Shown piece after piece: positions 32,730 to 45,200 of a stretch of DNA of 64,000 bases (positions are counted from its first letter, which is position 1; each line of letters begins with the position of its first letter). The notes below the pieces were generated by a model. It worked only from the letters and a program-made list of their open reading frames with translations. It made no database searches and was not told the DNA's origin. The stretch is from contig NC_089454.1 of NCBI RefSeq assembly GCF_026210795.1, positions 3,162,001 through 3,226,000 of the forward strand, in the 5' to 3' direction. The translations under genes and the position numbers were made by a program. The DNA comes from Rhizophagus irregularis (Eukaryota > Glomeromycota > Glomeromycetes > Glomerales > Glomeraceae).

Positions 32730-33390
32730 TATTTTCTTCAACAAAAGAGTAAAAAAAATGGTCTAGACTCTTTAAGAAAAAAGGAATTCTATTCTTAGAA
32801 CAATGTCTAGATGCGTTATAAACAAAATTAATGAAATGGAAACATATATGTAAAGAACTAAATGTAAAAACCGAAGTGGTATAATGGATTGGTTACAATT
32901 AACGATGATTTTAATTTTTTAACATTAATATTAATAAAAATTGGAATAATAGATGTAATTTTAATATTTATGAAGAAGAAAAGATCGGTAAAAACTTTCT
33001 GATTACATGGAAAGTCAGCATATGTATACAAAATTTAAAAGAAATATAAAAGTGTTAAATATTGGTACATTTAATTCCTTTAAATAATGATTCTCCAAAT
33101 TTAGTCTTATATAAAGGTTGTAATAAGAATATAAAATTAAAGAAAGATAAGAATGAATGTTGGATATATATATACAAAATGAAAAAGATAGTAGGAAAAT
33201 AGAGTACAGAAAAGAAATTTTAATGAAGCCAAATACATAAGACCATACGAAACTTTAGAAAACACGTTCTTGAAAAAAAATGAAACGACGTATTAGAATC
33301 ATAAAATTGACGTAATAGCGTAATAGACAAATATGTTACAGGAGAAACTAGAGACGTAAATGAAATAAAAGAAATAATTGGAATTTACGT
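32730..33390 (+). pseudogene. Heavily decayed LINE linker fragment
   Basis: Broken frames read G-I-L-F-L-E-Q-C-L-D and L-M-K-W-K-H-I-C-K-E-L-N, then later G-C-N-K-N-I-K-L-K-K-D-K-N-E-C-W-I-Y. The F-L-[ED]-Q and W-K blocks parallel the linker at 3456-3764 and 43572-44793. Many stops separate them. The C-W-I-Y block probably lies just before a lost RNase H domain. Confidence 0.45.
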
Positions 33391-36185
33391 GCTGTATATA
33401 ATACGTTTGTAAATATCAAAAATTAATATTCGAGGTAGATAGTGAAAATGATACAATAAGAGAAGAATTATGTGTAAAAAAAGTATATTTACTGTAAGAG
33501 TTGAACGTAACATATAAACTTGATAAATAGAAAGAGTGAAAAAAAAGGTTACTACGAATGTATAGCCAGTATAAGAGTATATGTACAATGTAATTATTTA
33601 CATACTACTTATTATATAAATTAAGCTTATTGCAGGTTGCAAATAATCATATGAGAAAAATAATATAGTTATTTATGTTGGGTATTTATTCCGAAGGTTT
33701 TAAAATTATTGCCAGTGGTAAATATAAAAAGACCCTGAATACAGTCAGATTTAGTTTAGGAATCTGTTATACCTACTATACATAGTAATATACTATAAAT
33801 AATTCACTAAAGAAATTTGTTTTATTGTAAATATTTATTACATCAAAGAAATTTAGACTATTTTTTTCTTTTATAATTTCAACCAAATTGGTTTACCGAT
33901 TTCATTTTCAAAGCTTTGAAAATGTCGCATTTGAGATGATTTAATTAAATATTGATATCATATAATTAAAAGTATACAAGGGAATAATTAAATTTTCTTT
34001 ATTTTTTATTTTTTTTTTTGGAAATTTCTAGTAGATTAAATAAAAAAAATTGGAATAAGGCTGTATGATCTTGACCAAACATCAACTGAACCATTTGTTT
34101 TAACAGTCGATGGAAAAGAGATTCCATATGTTCCCCATAGGTGCCTGAAAGAATTACGTAAAAATGCAGTATAATAATGTGATCATCGAAGGCGTATTTC
34201 ATGAAACTTTTTCCAGAAAATGAATTAATTCTTTTTTTTTCGCCATTACAAAAATATTTTGTTCATTTTAAATTTTTCAAATCAAATTAATTAATAATTA
34301 ATTTTGAAGGCGTATGCAACACGTCATCTTTATTTTATTTTGAACAATTTATACAATCTATACGAATAAACGAAGCACCTCATCGAAGAAAAATGTTTGA
34401 TACAAACAAATTTGGTAAACTTTTACTTTTTTTTAATAAAATAGCTTTGTTATCTTTCTTTTTTATTTAAAAAAAGGAAAAATAAATTTGAGATTATAAG
34501 AATTTTCTTTTACTTTTCGTAAAGCTTTACGTTACTTATTTATGTTTTTACCACAGCAATTTAATTTCAGTTGTTTTGGTGAAACTATTTAAATAACTAA
34601 TTAAGTAAAATTATTTACGTTTGTATAATTCCGCCTTATTAAAAGACAGGATCATGTATTATTATATCATGCCAAATAAGTAACATGCATTTTTTACGTT
34701 TATCACAAAATTTAATCCAAATTTATATTATAATCATATACAGTATATATATATTTTCAAATTTTATAAGCCTCTATTTGTTCAATTTTAACTATCTTTT
34801 TGTATGGATCGATTATTAAATAAAATCTCAATATATAAAAACTTGTTTAAAAATTTATATAATCAACATTCAGTTTGACCCCGATTCAAGATTTATTTAA
34901 TAATAATTTTTTTTTCTTTCTTTTTACTCCATAATAGCACATTCACATTACGTTTAAGATAATGTTAATAATTAGTGATAAATAATTAGAAATATCATTA
35001 TATATAAAATCAATAAATTATTGTTATCGTTATTATTAAAAGAAAGAAAAGTCTATTAATAAATACGATAACGATAACTCTAATGTTAAGCATGATCTGC
35101 ATTGATAGCCGTACGATAATATAGATGCTGTATGATTGGTTAACGTTACTTCATGACGTTTCCAATATAAATATAATACCGTACAAATATCCATATCATA
35201 TCAAAATACAAAAGACTATTGATTATATTAAAAGTGATATAATTCATAAAATTCATATACTTATTTAATTAGTTTATTAAAAATAATTCATCAAGATAAA
35301 AAAATAATAATAATTTCACTTACTACTTAATTATTGGCAAATTATATAATAATTTCTCTTGGATTATCAAGGCTTATACGATCAGAATACATTGATCACG
35401 TGCCCATAAAGTTTTCTATACAGTACAAGTACATAGTGTAGTTAGCGTACGTAATATCAGAAAAAATTTACAAAGTCGTAACCTTTTTATGTTATTAAAA
35501 TAAATAAATAATAACAGGAAAAAAAATAAATGAGACTAAAACGTATCATCAATATTAGTACACTCATTGTACAATAATTGGATAAAAGGAGGAAATTAAG
35601 AAATGAGCAATAAGTAGTGTTAAGCCTTTATTATATTCGCAAATTATTATATGTCTACTTTTTATATGATTATTTATTTTGTATGATAAATGAAAGTTTC
35701 ACCAAATTATTTTATTCTTACTAAAGTTTCCGGTCGTAATAAATTTATTCTTTGTAATGATCGCAAATTTTGATTGGTAACTTTCATGAAAATATATCAT
35801 TATTTCTACAAATTCGCTTACAGTAATTCTTTACTCTTTTTTAAAGTTATCTGTTAAACTTAAAATAAAATTTTCAATTATCAATTTGCGAGCTTCAGTA
35901 CAGCCTGTTCTAGATGGTATACAATATAGTATGGAAAAGTATAAATATTAAGTTTATACCGAAAAAAATTTATAAGAGAAAGTTAGTTTTGACGAAGAAT
36001 ATCTTAATATATCATCTTTATTGAAGTAGGAATATTATTATTTTTTCTGTCAATAGAATTGTAACTTAACATTTATTATTTAGTGTGTTACATTTAAAGA
36101 AATTGCAATTTGATTTGTGTCATCGGAAATTTGTGTAATTATTTGACGCACTTTATAAATTAAAGTTCATTAACGCCAGCTATAG
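33391..36185. other. Long AT-rich intergenic stretch between kinase genes
   Basis: No gene, tRNA or large repeat seen. Short frames at 33385-33588 and 33999-34202 (minus) are composition artefacts. A TATATATA run sits near 34745. Confidence 0.55.
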
Positions 36186-36296
36186 TAGGCAGATTTGACT
36201 CACTTGATGATCGGAATGTCGATCATTTTGGCCAAAATTAACGTTAATGTTGGCGACATTCCGATTATTCAAGTGATTTTATTTTGATCTGCATTG
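36186..36296. mobile_element. Small fold-back element (about 105 bp)
   Basis: TCACTTGATGATCGGAATGT on the left pairs with ACATTCCGATTATTCAAGTG on the right. The outer ends GCAGAT and ATCTGC are also inverted. It lies about 150 bp upstream of the kinase ATG at 36451, so it could fall within or near the promoter. Confidence 0.55.
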
Positions 36297-36450
36297 TACT
36301 GTATGACAAATTTATTGAGTAACAGTGTTATGCACTTAAAGATTCAATTTAAATTTTGTAACAATCATCGCATATTTGTGTAATTGTTTTGACACCTTCT
36401 CTTTAATTAACACCGATTATTGTTTTTTTTTAAAAAAAAAATCCTAAATC

Positions 36451-39400
36451 ATGTCATCTCAAAATGACATTATATGTGAAAGTTGTGATAAAATATATGC
36501 AAATCTTGATCATAAATGGTGTAGACAATGTGTAATAAATAACTTAAAAAAAAATTTCACGAACTGGACTAGTGGAAATGAAAAGATTGATAATTTTATT
36601 CAAATAATGCAATTAAAAAAAATTAAAAGATATTATGATATAATTGTTGAATGGATACCTTACAACCAATTCAATAATGTTAAAAAAACAAATGAAGATG
36701 GTCTTGCTACAGCAATATGGAAGGATGGTTTATTAAAATATGATGAAAAAGAAAGGAAATATAAAAGAATATTTAATATAGAAGTTTCTTTAAAATGCTT
36801 GAACAATTCACAAAATGTTACTAATGAATTTTCAAATGAGGTATGAAACTTCTATTTTTTTGTAATTTAATCCTTAAAATACTTTTGTTATAACAACTTT
36901 TTATATTAACAGGTTAAAGCATATCAATATTCTATTATAAGTAATGGTCATATTCCTAAAATATATGGAATATCCCAACATCCGGATACAAAAAATTATA
37001 TTATAGTATTTGAAAATAACTATTGCAAAGAATGTGGTGAAATATATGCAATAGTATGGGAAAAATGGTGTAAACCATGTCAAATAAATAATTTAAAACA
37101 AAATTTTACAAACTGGACTAGCGGAAATGAAAAAATTGATGATTACATTCAAGAAATGCAATTGAAAATTGAAAGATGTCATGATATAATTGTTGAATGG
37201 ATACCTTACAACCAATTCAATAATGTTAAATATAAAATAGGGAAAGAGGGCTTCGCTACAGCAATATGGAAGAATGGTTTATTAAAATATGATGAAAACG
37301 AAAGGAAACATAAAAGAATATCTAATATAGAAGTTTCTTTAAAATGCTTAAATAATTCTCAAATTGTTATTAGTGACTTGCTAAATGAGGTATGAAACTT
37401 CTAATTTTTGTAATTAATCCTTAAAAGTACTTTTATCATAACAACTTTTTATTTTAACAGGTTAAAGTATACCAATATTTCATTGAAAGTAATGATAGTT
37501 TATATGGAATATCCCAAAATCCAGATACAAAAAATTATATTATAGTATTTGAAAATAGTTATTGCAAAGAATGTGGTGAAATATATACAAATAAAGATTA
37601 TAAATGGTGTAAACCATGTCAAATAAATAATTTAAAACAAAGTTTTACAAACTGGACTAGTGGAAATGAAAAAATTGATGATTTCATTCAAGAAATGCAA
37701 TTGAAAATTGAAGAATGTTATGACATAATTGTTGAATGGATACCTTATAACCAATTTAATAATGTTAAAAAAATAGGCAAAGATGGCTTTGCTGCGGCAA
37801 TATGGAAGAAGGAATTTAATTATGAAGAAATAAAATATAATGAAGTCACTTTAAAATGCTTAAATGATTCTCAAAATGTTATTAGTGACTTGTTAAATGA
37901 GGTATATATGAAACTTCCAATTATTGTAATTTAATCCTTAAAAGTACTTTATTGTAACAACTTTTATATTTAACAGGCTAATAAAGCATATTCTACTAAT
38001 TTAAATCCTATAGTATATGGAATATCCCAAAATCCAGATACAAAAAATTATATTATAGTACTTAATAATAGTTATTGTAAAGAATGTGGTGAAATATATA
38101 CAGAGATAGATTGTAAATGGTGTAAACCATGTCAAATAAATAATTTAAAACAAAATTTTACAAACTGGACTAGTGGAAATAAAAAAATTGATGATTTTAT
38201 TCAAGAAATGCAATTGAAAATTGAAAGAGCTTGGGATATAATTGTTGAATGGATACCTCATGACCAATTTATTAATGTTAAAAAAATAGGCAAAGATGGC
38301 TTTGCTACAGCAATATGGAAGAATGGTTCATTAAAATATAATTATGAAGAAATAAAACATGAAAGAGAACCTAATAAAAAGGTCATCTTAAAATGCTTAA
38401 ATAATTCTCAAAATGTTATTATTGACTTGCTAAATGAGGTATGAAACTTCTAATTTTTGTAATTTAATCCTTAAAAGTACCTTACTATAACAATTTTTAT
38501 ATTTAACAGGCTAAAGTATATTCCATTAGTAAAGTAAATGAACATAATATTCCTAAAATATATGGAATTTTCCAAAATCCAAATACAAGTGAATATATTA
38601 TTGTATTTAAAGATGGCCATATTTGCAACAACTGTGGTAAAATATATACAAATATATGGAAAAATGGTGTAAACCATGTCAAATAAATAACTTAAAACAA
38701 AATTTTACAAACTGGACTAGTGGAAATGAAAAAATTGATGATTTCATTCAAGAAATGCAATTAAAAATTGAAAAATATAAAGATATGATTGTTGAATGGG
38801 TACCTTATGACCAATTTATTAATGTTAAAAAAATAGGCAAAGATGGCTTTGCTACAGCAATATGGAAGAATGGTTCATTAAAATATAAATATAAAGAAAT
38901 AAAATATAAAAGAAAACCTAATAAAGAAGTCACTTTAAAATGCTTGAGTAATTCTCAAAATAATATTTGTGATTTGCTAGATAAGGTATGAAACTTCCAA
39001 TTTTTGTAATTTAATCCTTAAAATACTTTATTATAACAACTTTTGTATTTAACAGGCAAAAGCATATTCTATTAAATATGGGATATCTCAAAATCCAGAT
39101 ACAAATGATTATATTATAGTACTTAATGATAGTTATTGTAAGGAATGTGGCGAAAGATATACAGGAGTAGTATTGCAAAAATGGTGTAAACCATGTCAAA
39201 TAAATAATTTAAAACACAATTTTACAAACTGGACTAGTGGAAATGAAAAAATTGATGATTTCATTCAAGAAATGCAATTGAAAATTGAAAGAACGTGGGA
39301 TATAATTGTTGAATGGATACCTTATAGCCAATTCAATAATGTTAAAAAAATAGGCAAAGATGGCTTTGCTACAGCAATATGGAAGAATGGTTCATTGAAA

Positions 39401-41071
39401 TTTAATAATGAAGAAATAAAATATGAAAGAAAACCTGACAAAGTCACTTTAAAATGCTTGAATAATTCTCAAAATATTATTAGTGACTTGCTAAATGAGG
39501 TATGTAACTTCTAATTTTTGTAATTTAATCCTTAAAAGTACTTTATTATAACAACTTTATATTTAACAGGTTAAAGCATATTCCATTAAAGTAGATGAAT
39601 ATAATATTCCTAAAATATATGGAATTTCCCAAAATCCAGATACAAATGATTATATTATAGTACATGATAATAGTGATTGCAAAGAATGTGGTGAAATATA
39701 TACAGAGATAATTTATAAATGGTGTAAACCATGTCAAATAAATAGTTTAAAACAAAATTTTGTAAATTGGACTAGTGGAAATGAAAAAATTGACAATTTT
39801 ATTCAAGAAATGCAATCGAAAATTGAAAGAACTTGGAATATAATTGTTGAATGGATACCTTATAACCAGCTTAATAACATTAAAGAAATAGGTAAAGGTG
39901 GATTTGCTACAGTCTATTTAGCAATATGGAAAGATGGTCCATTAAAATATAAATATTATGAAAATAAATATATATATAAAAGAACACCTAATAAAGAAGT
40001 TGCTTTAAAATACTTACATAATTCACAAAATATTACAAATGAATTTTTAAATGAGGTATGAAATTTATTTTTTAGACTTCATTAAATACTTCTGAATAAT
40101 AATTGTTTTTACTTTTTGATAGGTTAATGCATATTCTATTGATACTATTAATAATAGAATTCTCAAAATATATGGGATATCCCAAAATCCAGATACAAAT
40201 AACTATATTATTGTACTTGAATATGCAAATGGTGGAAATCTTAATAATTACAATAATTATGTCATTAAGAATTACGATTGGTTTGAAAAATTGGATGTAC
40301 TAAATAAAATTGGTGAAGGTCTTCAAAAAATTCATGAAAATAAAGTAGTCCACCGTGATTTCCATACAGGAAATATATTGATATCAATTAATAATATTGG
40401 TTATTATGAATCTGGAAATAATACAAGTGATATATATATTTCAGATATGGGATTATGTGGAGAAGTTAGTAATATAGACAAAACAAAAATTTATGGAGTT
40501 ATGCCATTTGTAGCTCCTGAAGTATTAAAAGGAAAGCCATATAATCAAGCAGCAGATGTATATAGTTTTGGTATGATTATGTATTATATTGCAACTGGAA
40601 GACAACCTTTTTTCAATTATGCTCATGATAGTGTGTTAGCATTAAATATATGTAGTGGAATTAGACCTGAAATAAATGAACAAGAAGCACCAAAATTTTA
40701 TATTGATTTAATGAAAAGTTGTTGGGATGCAGATCCAGAAAAGAGACCAAGTGCTATTGAAATCAATGATTTCCTTCATTTTGGTAAAGATGAAGAAATT
40801 AGAAAGCAAATTAAAGAAGCAGAAGAATATAGAATAACAAATTTTTTATCTACTGGAAATAGTCAATCAGTTCATCCACAAGCTTGTTATACTTCTCGAT
40901 TACTCAATCAATTTACAAAAGAACTTCCAAAACATGATGATACTTACAGTATTTCGGCAGAAATTATTGATTTTACAGAGTATGTAACATTTTCTTAAAT
41001 TATTGTTTATTTTTTATTGAAATTTATTAAATCATAAATCATTTTATAGGTGGGTTACCGAACAAAAATGA
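36451..41071 (+). CDS. Kinase gene with tandemly multiplied Cys-block/N-lobe exons (9 exons; frameshift in exon 5)
   Basis: Exons: 36451-36840, 36913-37389, 37461-37901, 37977-38438, 38510-38985, 39056-39499, 39570-40055, 40123-40979, 41050-41071; introns are 67-75 bp. Exons 1-7 each end with a kinase N-lobe up to the L-N-E|GTATG junction. Exons 2-7 begin with the first C-lobe strand (Y-G-I-S-Q-N-P-D-T...Y-I-I-V), then run straight into a new Cys block (C-K-E-C...W-C-K-P-C), W-T-S-G-N and W-I-P-Y. Only exon 7 has a complete glycine loop (I-G-K-G-G-F-A-T-V-Y-L-A); in the others T-V-Y-L is collapsed. Exon 8 supplies the C-lobe with H-R-D-F-H-T-G-N, D-M-G and A-P-E, plus the C-Y-T-S-R tail. Exon 5 is 476 nt, one short of phase: a base is missing near 38655-38661. 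Skipping it restores the frame (about 1192 aa). Functional status uncertain. Confidence 0.8.
37021..40060 (+). repeat. Six tandem gene-internal units of about 512-548 bp
   Basis: The unit, measured from the T-A-T-T-G-[CT]-A-A-[AG]-G-A-A-T-G-like start of each Cys block, recurs at 37021, 37560, 38073, about 38621, 39133 and 39675. Each unit spans the second part of one exon, a whole intron and the first part of the next exon, so the duplication breakpoints lie inside exons. The introns are also nearly identical (GTATGAAACTTCTAATTTTT at the donor end, TATATTTAACAG at the acceptor). Confidence 0.85.
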
Positions 41072-42847
41072 AAAATAAGTCAATTAGAACATGCATCTGC
41101 ACCAAATATAAAATACATTTTATAAAAATTCATCTAAAAAAAGTGATGAATATAAAATATAAAAGGTGTAACACAATTGTGAAAACTCATGTTCTAACTA
41201 TAATTTGATACTAAACTCCTTATACAACAAATTTAAGCCCAATATTAACTATTAACACAAATTTTATTATTTTTTTTTTTGTTGATATCATTGTATTTTG
41301 TTCAACACTAATTATAGAGTATATGTAATTTTTTTTTACATAAATAAAAAATTAGTTTGTAATTGAACAAATAAAGTATAAGATTTGAAAATATTATTAA
41401 CTGTTGAATTTATGATAATTAAAATTAAGAAATAAATTTATAATAAATATAAATATACTAGTAATTATCAATTTTTTTTAGACCTATTATTGGCGAATTA
41501 TTACTATAAATAATAGATTCAATAGTGTATTTATTGCTAACATTTTCTTTCAAAATGACAAAATTTTCTTATTATGCGGTTATATTTCGTATATCAAAAT
41601 TATTATACACTTAATTATTTAATTACAAATGCCTCTTTATTAAAGATTTGGTTATGAAAGCATTATAACAATACTTTATCAAGACGGAATGCAAAAAATT
41701 GATACTGTAATTTATAGAATATGGTATACAATTTAAAATATATAATTTAACCTAGTCTGGGACTTTATCAATACTCTCACCAAAAAGAAAGAATTTGTTA
41801 AACTCTCACCATATTATAAAATTATTATCTAGATTTTTATTCTTCTATTGCTAATTAAAGGTAATAAATAAAACTATATTAATATGCTTTGAATTATATA
41901 ATAAGTTTAAAAAAAAGATCCATATATATATTAATGTTATTTTTAAGCATTATTGATTGACAAGATTCTTTATACGATGTTTACTTAAGAAACTATAGTC
42001 CGGAAGCCAATATGTTAACTTTCAACAGTATATATTAGCTTGAATTAAATTTAATTAAAGAATAAAAAATTTAGCAAAATTCTCATTATAAGTATCTTTT
42101 GTAAATGTTTACCATAATAAAAATTAAGATGATGCCGATTCAGACAATTTGGAAGCGAATGTGCTTTGTACAGGCAAAAAAAAAATATGTAGTTTGAGAA
42201 TTAAGTTATTTAAATTGATAGATAAATTATACAAAATTAATACGTAATTTTATATAAAATTTCTTTGATGTATTTATTAAAATATCAAATAAGAGTATAG
42301 TAACATAGAAATTCATGACTAATAATTAGATGAAATTAGGTTTAACCGAATCTATAACTAAGGTGTATAGCTGCGACCCATCAGAATTTCTGGATCCAGA
42401 TTATACCCAAATAAAAAAAAGTATTATCCGACTACCTTTTTATCAGATATGACTCAAGTAATATTCGGGTATTACCCGGATAAATATCAATTCCTTTTCT
42501 CAATAAATATACAAATCAAGATATTTACCCTATAAAAATGTTGGTCAAGTCTGTACGAGTTAAGCGTTTAAATTCGTTCATTGTTGTATCTTTCCTGTTA
42601 TTGCGATCCTGGCCCACATTATGTATTTTGACCAGCACTATGTTGCCTTTAGCCGGCGTTATGATATAAAAAAATGTGCTTAATAGCGTACTGTAAATCG
42701 AATTGAGCAACTTAATTATTCGGTAGAAAATCTGTATACCGGTTAAGGTTTCTTGGCTGATTCCAAAGAAATAGGTTGGTTCACTTTCTCCAACTTAGAG
42801 ATAATTATTATATTTTATTTAATTCTTTTAAGATCCGAATTTCCATT
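41072..42847. other. Intergenic, no gene seen
   Basis: AT-rich with a short GC-richer stretch (42350-42500, CCCGGATAAA words). The 61-codon minus frame at 42525-42710 starts at CTG or TTG and is not supported. Confidence 0.55.
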
Positions 42848-42898
42848 AAGTAATCACCGTGTATAAGACGCTGCTAGCATTTTAAACGATGGTCAACT
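42848..42898. repeat. Dispersed repeat, copy 2
   Basis: AAGTAATCACCGTGTATAAG followed by ACGCTGCTAGCATTTTAAAC; same orientation as 12469-12519. Possible orphan transposon end. Confidence 0.55.
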
Positions 42899-43571
42899 CA
42901 ATCTTAAGTTAATTCTTTCATAAGATTTCTTGAAACCAAAAGTTTGGAATTTTTGCTAAAGAATTATGAATTTTATCTCATGGTACTGTATAATACAATT
43001 TTAATAAAAATATAGGTATATATATACGTACGTATTGATAAATGAACATATAATTCTTTAAGCTCAAATAATATTAACATCACTTCGTAAATAAATCAGC
43101 GCCATGTGATCGTATGTTTTATCACGAAACAATTATTTTCTAAAGAATAATTCATTGCATATACAATATTTGATAAGAATATATACTGATATTAATTTTT
43201 ACTAATTGGTTGATTAAAAAAAATTAAATCCATTATTTTCCTAAATCAACTTAATCAACTTGGAAAAATTCAACACCTATAATGGTATAAGGGTATAACT
43301 ATGGATTATTATTGGATTTGTATACTAAAAAAGAAAAATTACGACTTTATCTTCATAAAGTACATTTACAATAATGTGAAATAAATATTAATAAATAAAA
43401 TTATGTATAGGTAAACTTTCTGTGGTATAGAAATAGATTGAATTTTTTCTTATATTGATCTCTTACTGATTATTCGAAAATTTGTATATGCCGTAAGTCC
43501 GTAATTCATACAAAGTGTAAAGTTCATGCAAGTTAGAACGAACAGTTAACCCGGAAGTTTTTTTTTTTTTC
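42899..43571. other. Intergenic, no gene seen
   Basis: AT-rich, ends in a T run at 43559-43570 directly before the LINE fragment. Confidence 0.5.
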
Positions 43572-44793
43572 ATGAATGTCACTGGTTATAAATCAGTGCA
43601 AGCCGCATTATTCGTTGCTCAAAGCAACTCACAACATACTTCTAATATAGTCAACTTTTTAATTCTTTTATCACAACAACGTTTCTGGTTACCGAATAAT
43701 CCTTTTGAATTTTTTTCTTTATTTGACTCACAGTTAAAATCATTTACTAGATTAGAAAATTTATTTGTTTTTTTCAGATATTATAATCTTTCACTTTCTA
43801 CTAATTTTCAATTTAAAATTGAAGGTGGAATTTTTCCAATTTCTCATTTTATTATAGATCCTAAATTTCTTTTTTCACAAATTAATAGTCTTAAAAGGGA
43901 ATTATGTTTCTCGACCAAATTATTTACATTGATTCAGCCTATCTGCTAGATTATCAAGATATCAAAAAAAGTCTTATAACAAACAAGGAAGAATACCTCG
44001 ATGAGCATAGCGGACATGCTCATATCACCTTGCCGATCATTTGCTGATGATCACTAATTCCGGATTTTAAAAACTTATTGCAAAATCACAAATATTTTTC
44101 AAATTTTGTGGCAAAAAAATAATGGAAATCTAAGTAAAAACACTAAATTATCATATGACTTTAATTATGTAATTATTAGACAATTTTTAATAATATCATA
44201 AAAATATTATTTGTATATGGTAATTCACTAATTATTGCCGATCATCAGACAAAAATTGAAGTGCGAAGATGAATATGTGAGTGCGAAACTTAAGAATTTG
44301 CACAAATATTCTTTATATTATGTAGAATCTATAAAAAAAACAATGCAGTGATCTGATTCATAATGCAGGTTTTTTATTAGTAACATAATTAGTGAATAAT
44401 TTCGTAAAATGAATAAATATATGCCAAATACTAATAAAATCTAATGAAATTTAATACACAATAAATTAAAACTAAATTTAAGTTATTTGTGAAATTTGAA
44501 CATATTAATTATTATGTAAATTTTTTTAGCAACGGTATTTATATTATGTGATAATTGAAAAATGATCGGCAAATGATCGACAAATGATCAGTCAGTATTG
44601 TGATAAAATAGGGATGTCCGCTATGCTACCTCGATGGTACACGTTTCTCAAAAACAAAATTACTCTCCAATCCAATACTGGACGTCTCAACATTGATCTA
44701 GGCCACAACTTAATTCAAAATTCACGGGTCCAGCGTCCCCATCCTCCGCCTGTACAACCTGATCCTATTACGCACAAAGGAAAAAGCAAGTGA
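43572..44793 (+). pseudogene. LINE linker fragment split by a DNA transposon
   Basis: 43572-43949 encodes part of a LINE linker (L-P-N-N-P-F-E-F-F, then E-G-G-I-F-P-I) with a frame change before I-D-S-A-Y-L-L-D-Y-Q-D-I. The element at 44003-44627 interrupts it. Removing the element and one copy of its TSD rejoins the frame exactly into R-I-P-R-W-Y-T-F-L-K-N-K-I-T-L, followed by G-R-L-N-I-D-L-G-H-N-L-I-Q-N and a stop at 44793. The order of motifs parallels the minus-strand copy at 3456-3764. Confidence 0.75.
43994..44636. mobile_element. 625-bp TIR element with 9-bp TSD (MULE-like, non-autonomous)
   Basis: The element runs 44003-44627. Its terminal repeats AGCATAGCGGACAT and ATGTCCGCTATGCT are perfect 14-bp inverses. 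ACCTCGATG is duplicated at 43994-44002 and 44628-44636. A 9-bp TSD suggests Mutator-like elements. A hAT reading with an 8-bp TSD and one extra A at the right end is also possible. Subterminal TGATCATTTGC/GATCGGCAAATGATC words are inverted too. No transposase. Confidence 0.85.
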
Positions 44794-44801
44794 TTTACAA
44801 C

Positions 44802-45200
44802 CTAGGCCAACTCTACTTCAGACGCCAAATATGGTAAACTATCGACTTCAGCACACTTTGCTAACACTGCTCCGTTATGTATGTATCTTGAACATTGGAC
44901 ACTAAGATTCCTAGGTTTATAGTGGGTTCCGAGGGTCTCATTCGTATGACAACCTCTCCCCAAACATCGGCCATCTGGACGGTTCAAGTTATCTTACAAG
45001 CAAAGGCCATATGCGCCGTAGGATACTTATAAAAATCCAATATACTGGAAAAAGATCGACACACTAGGGCACTAAGCAGGTACAGGTAATAATCCTCCTA
45101 GTTGGCGTCTATGTCAACCTCTCCCCCAAACATCGGCCATATGGACAATGCAAGTTAGTTATCTTACAAGCAAAGGTCATACGCGCCGTAAGATATTGTA
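44802..45200 (+). pseudogene. Duplicated LINE RT-thumb remnants
   Basis: A block of about 80 bp (AACCTCTCCCCAAACATCGG...ATCTTACAAGCAAAGG) occurs at 44951-45030 and again at 45115-45200. In the second copy one frame reads L-L-V-G-V-Y-V-N-L-S-P-K-H-R-P-Y-G-Q-C and then Q-A-K-V-I-R-A-V-R-Y. This resembles the G-V-Y-[LV] thumb motif of the LINE RTs (compare 22464). A thumb downstream of a linker means these are separate, scrambled fragments. Confidence 0.5.
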
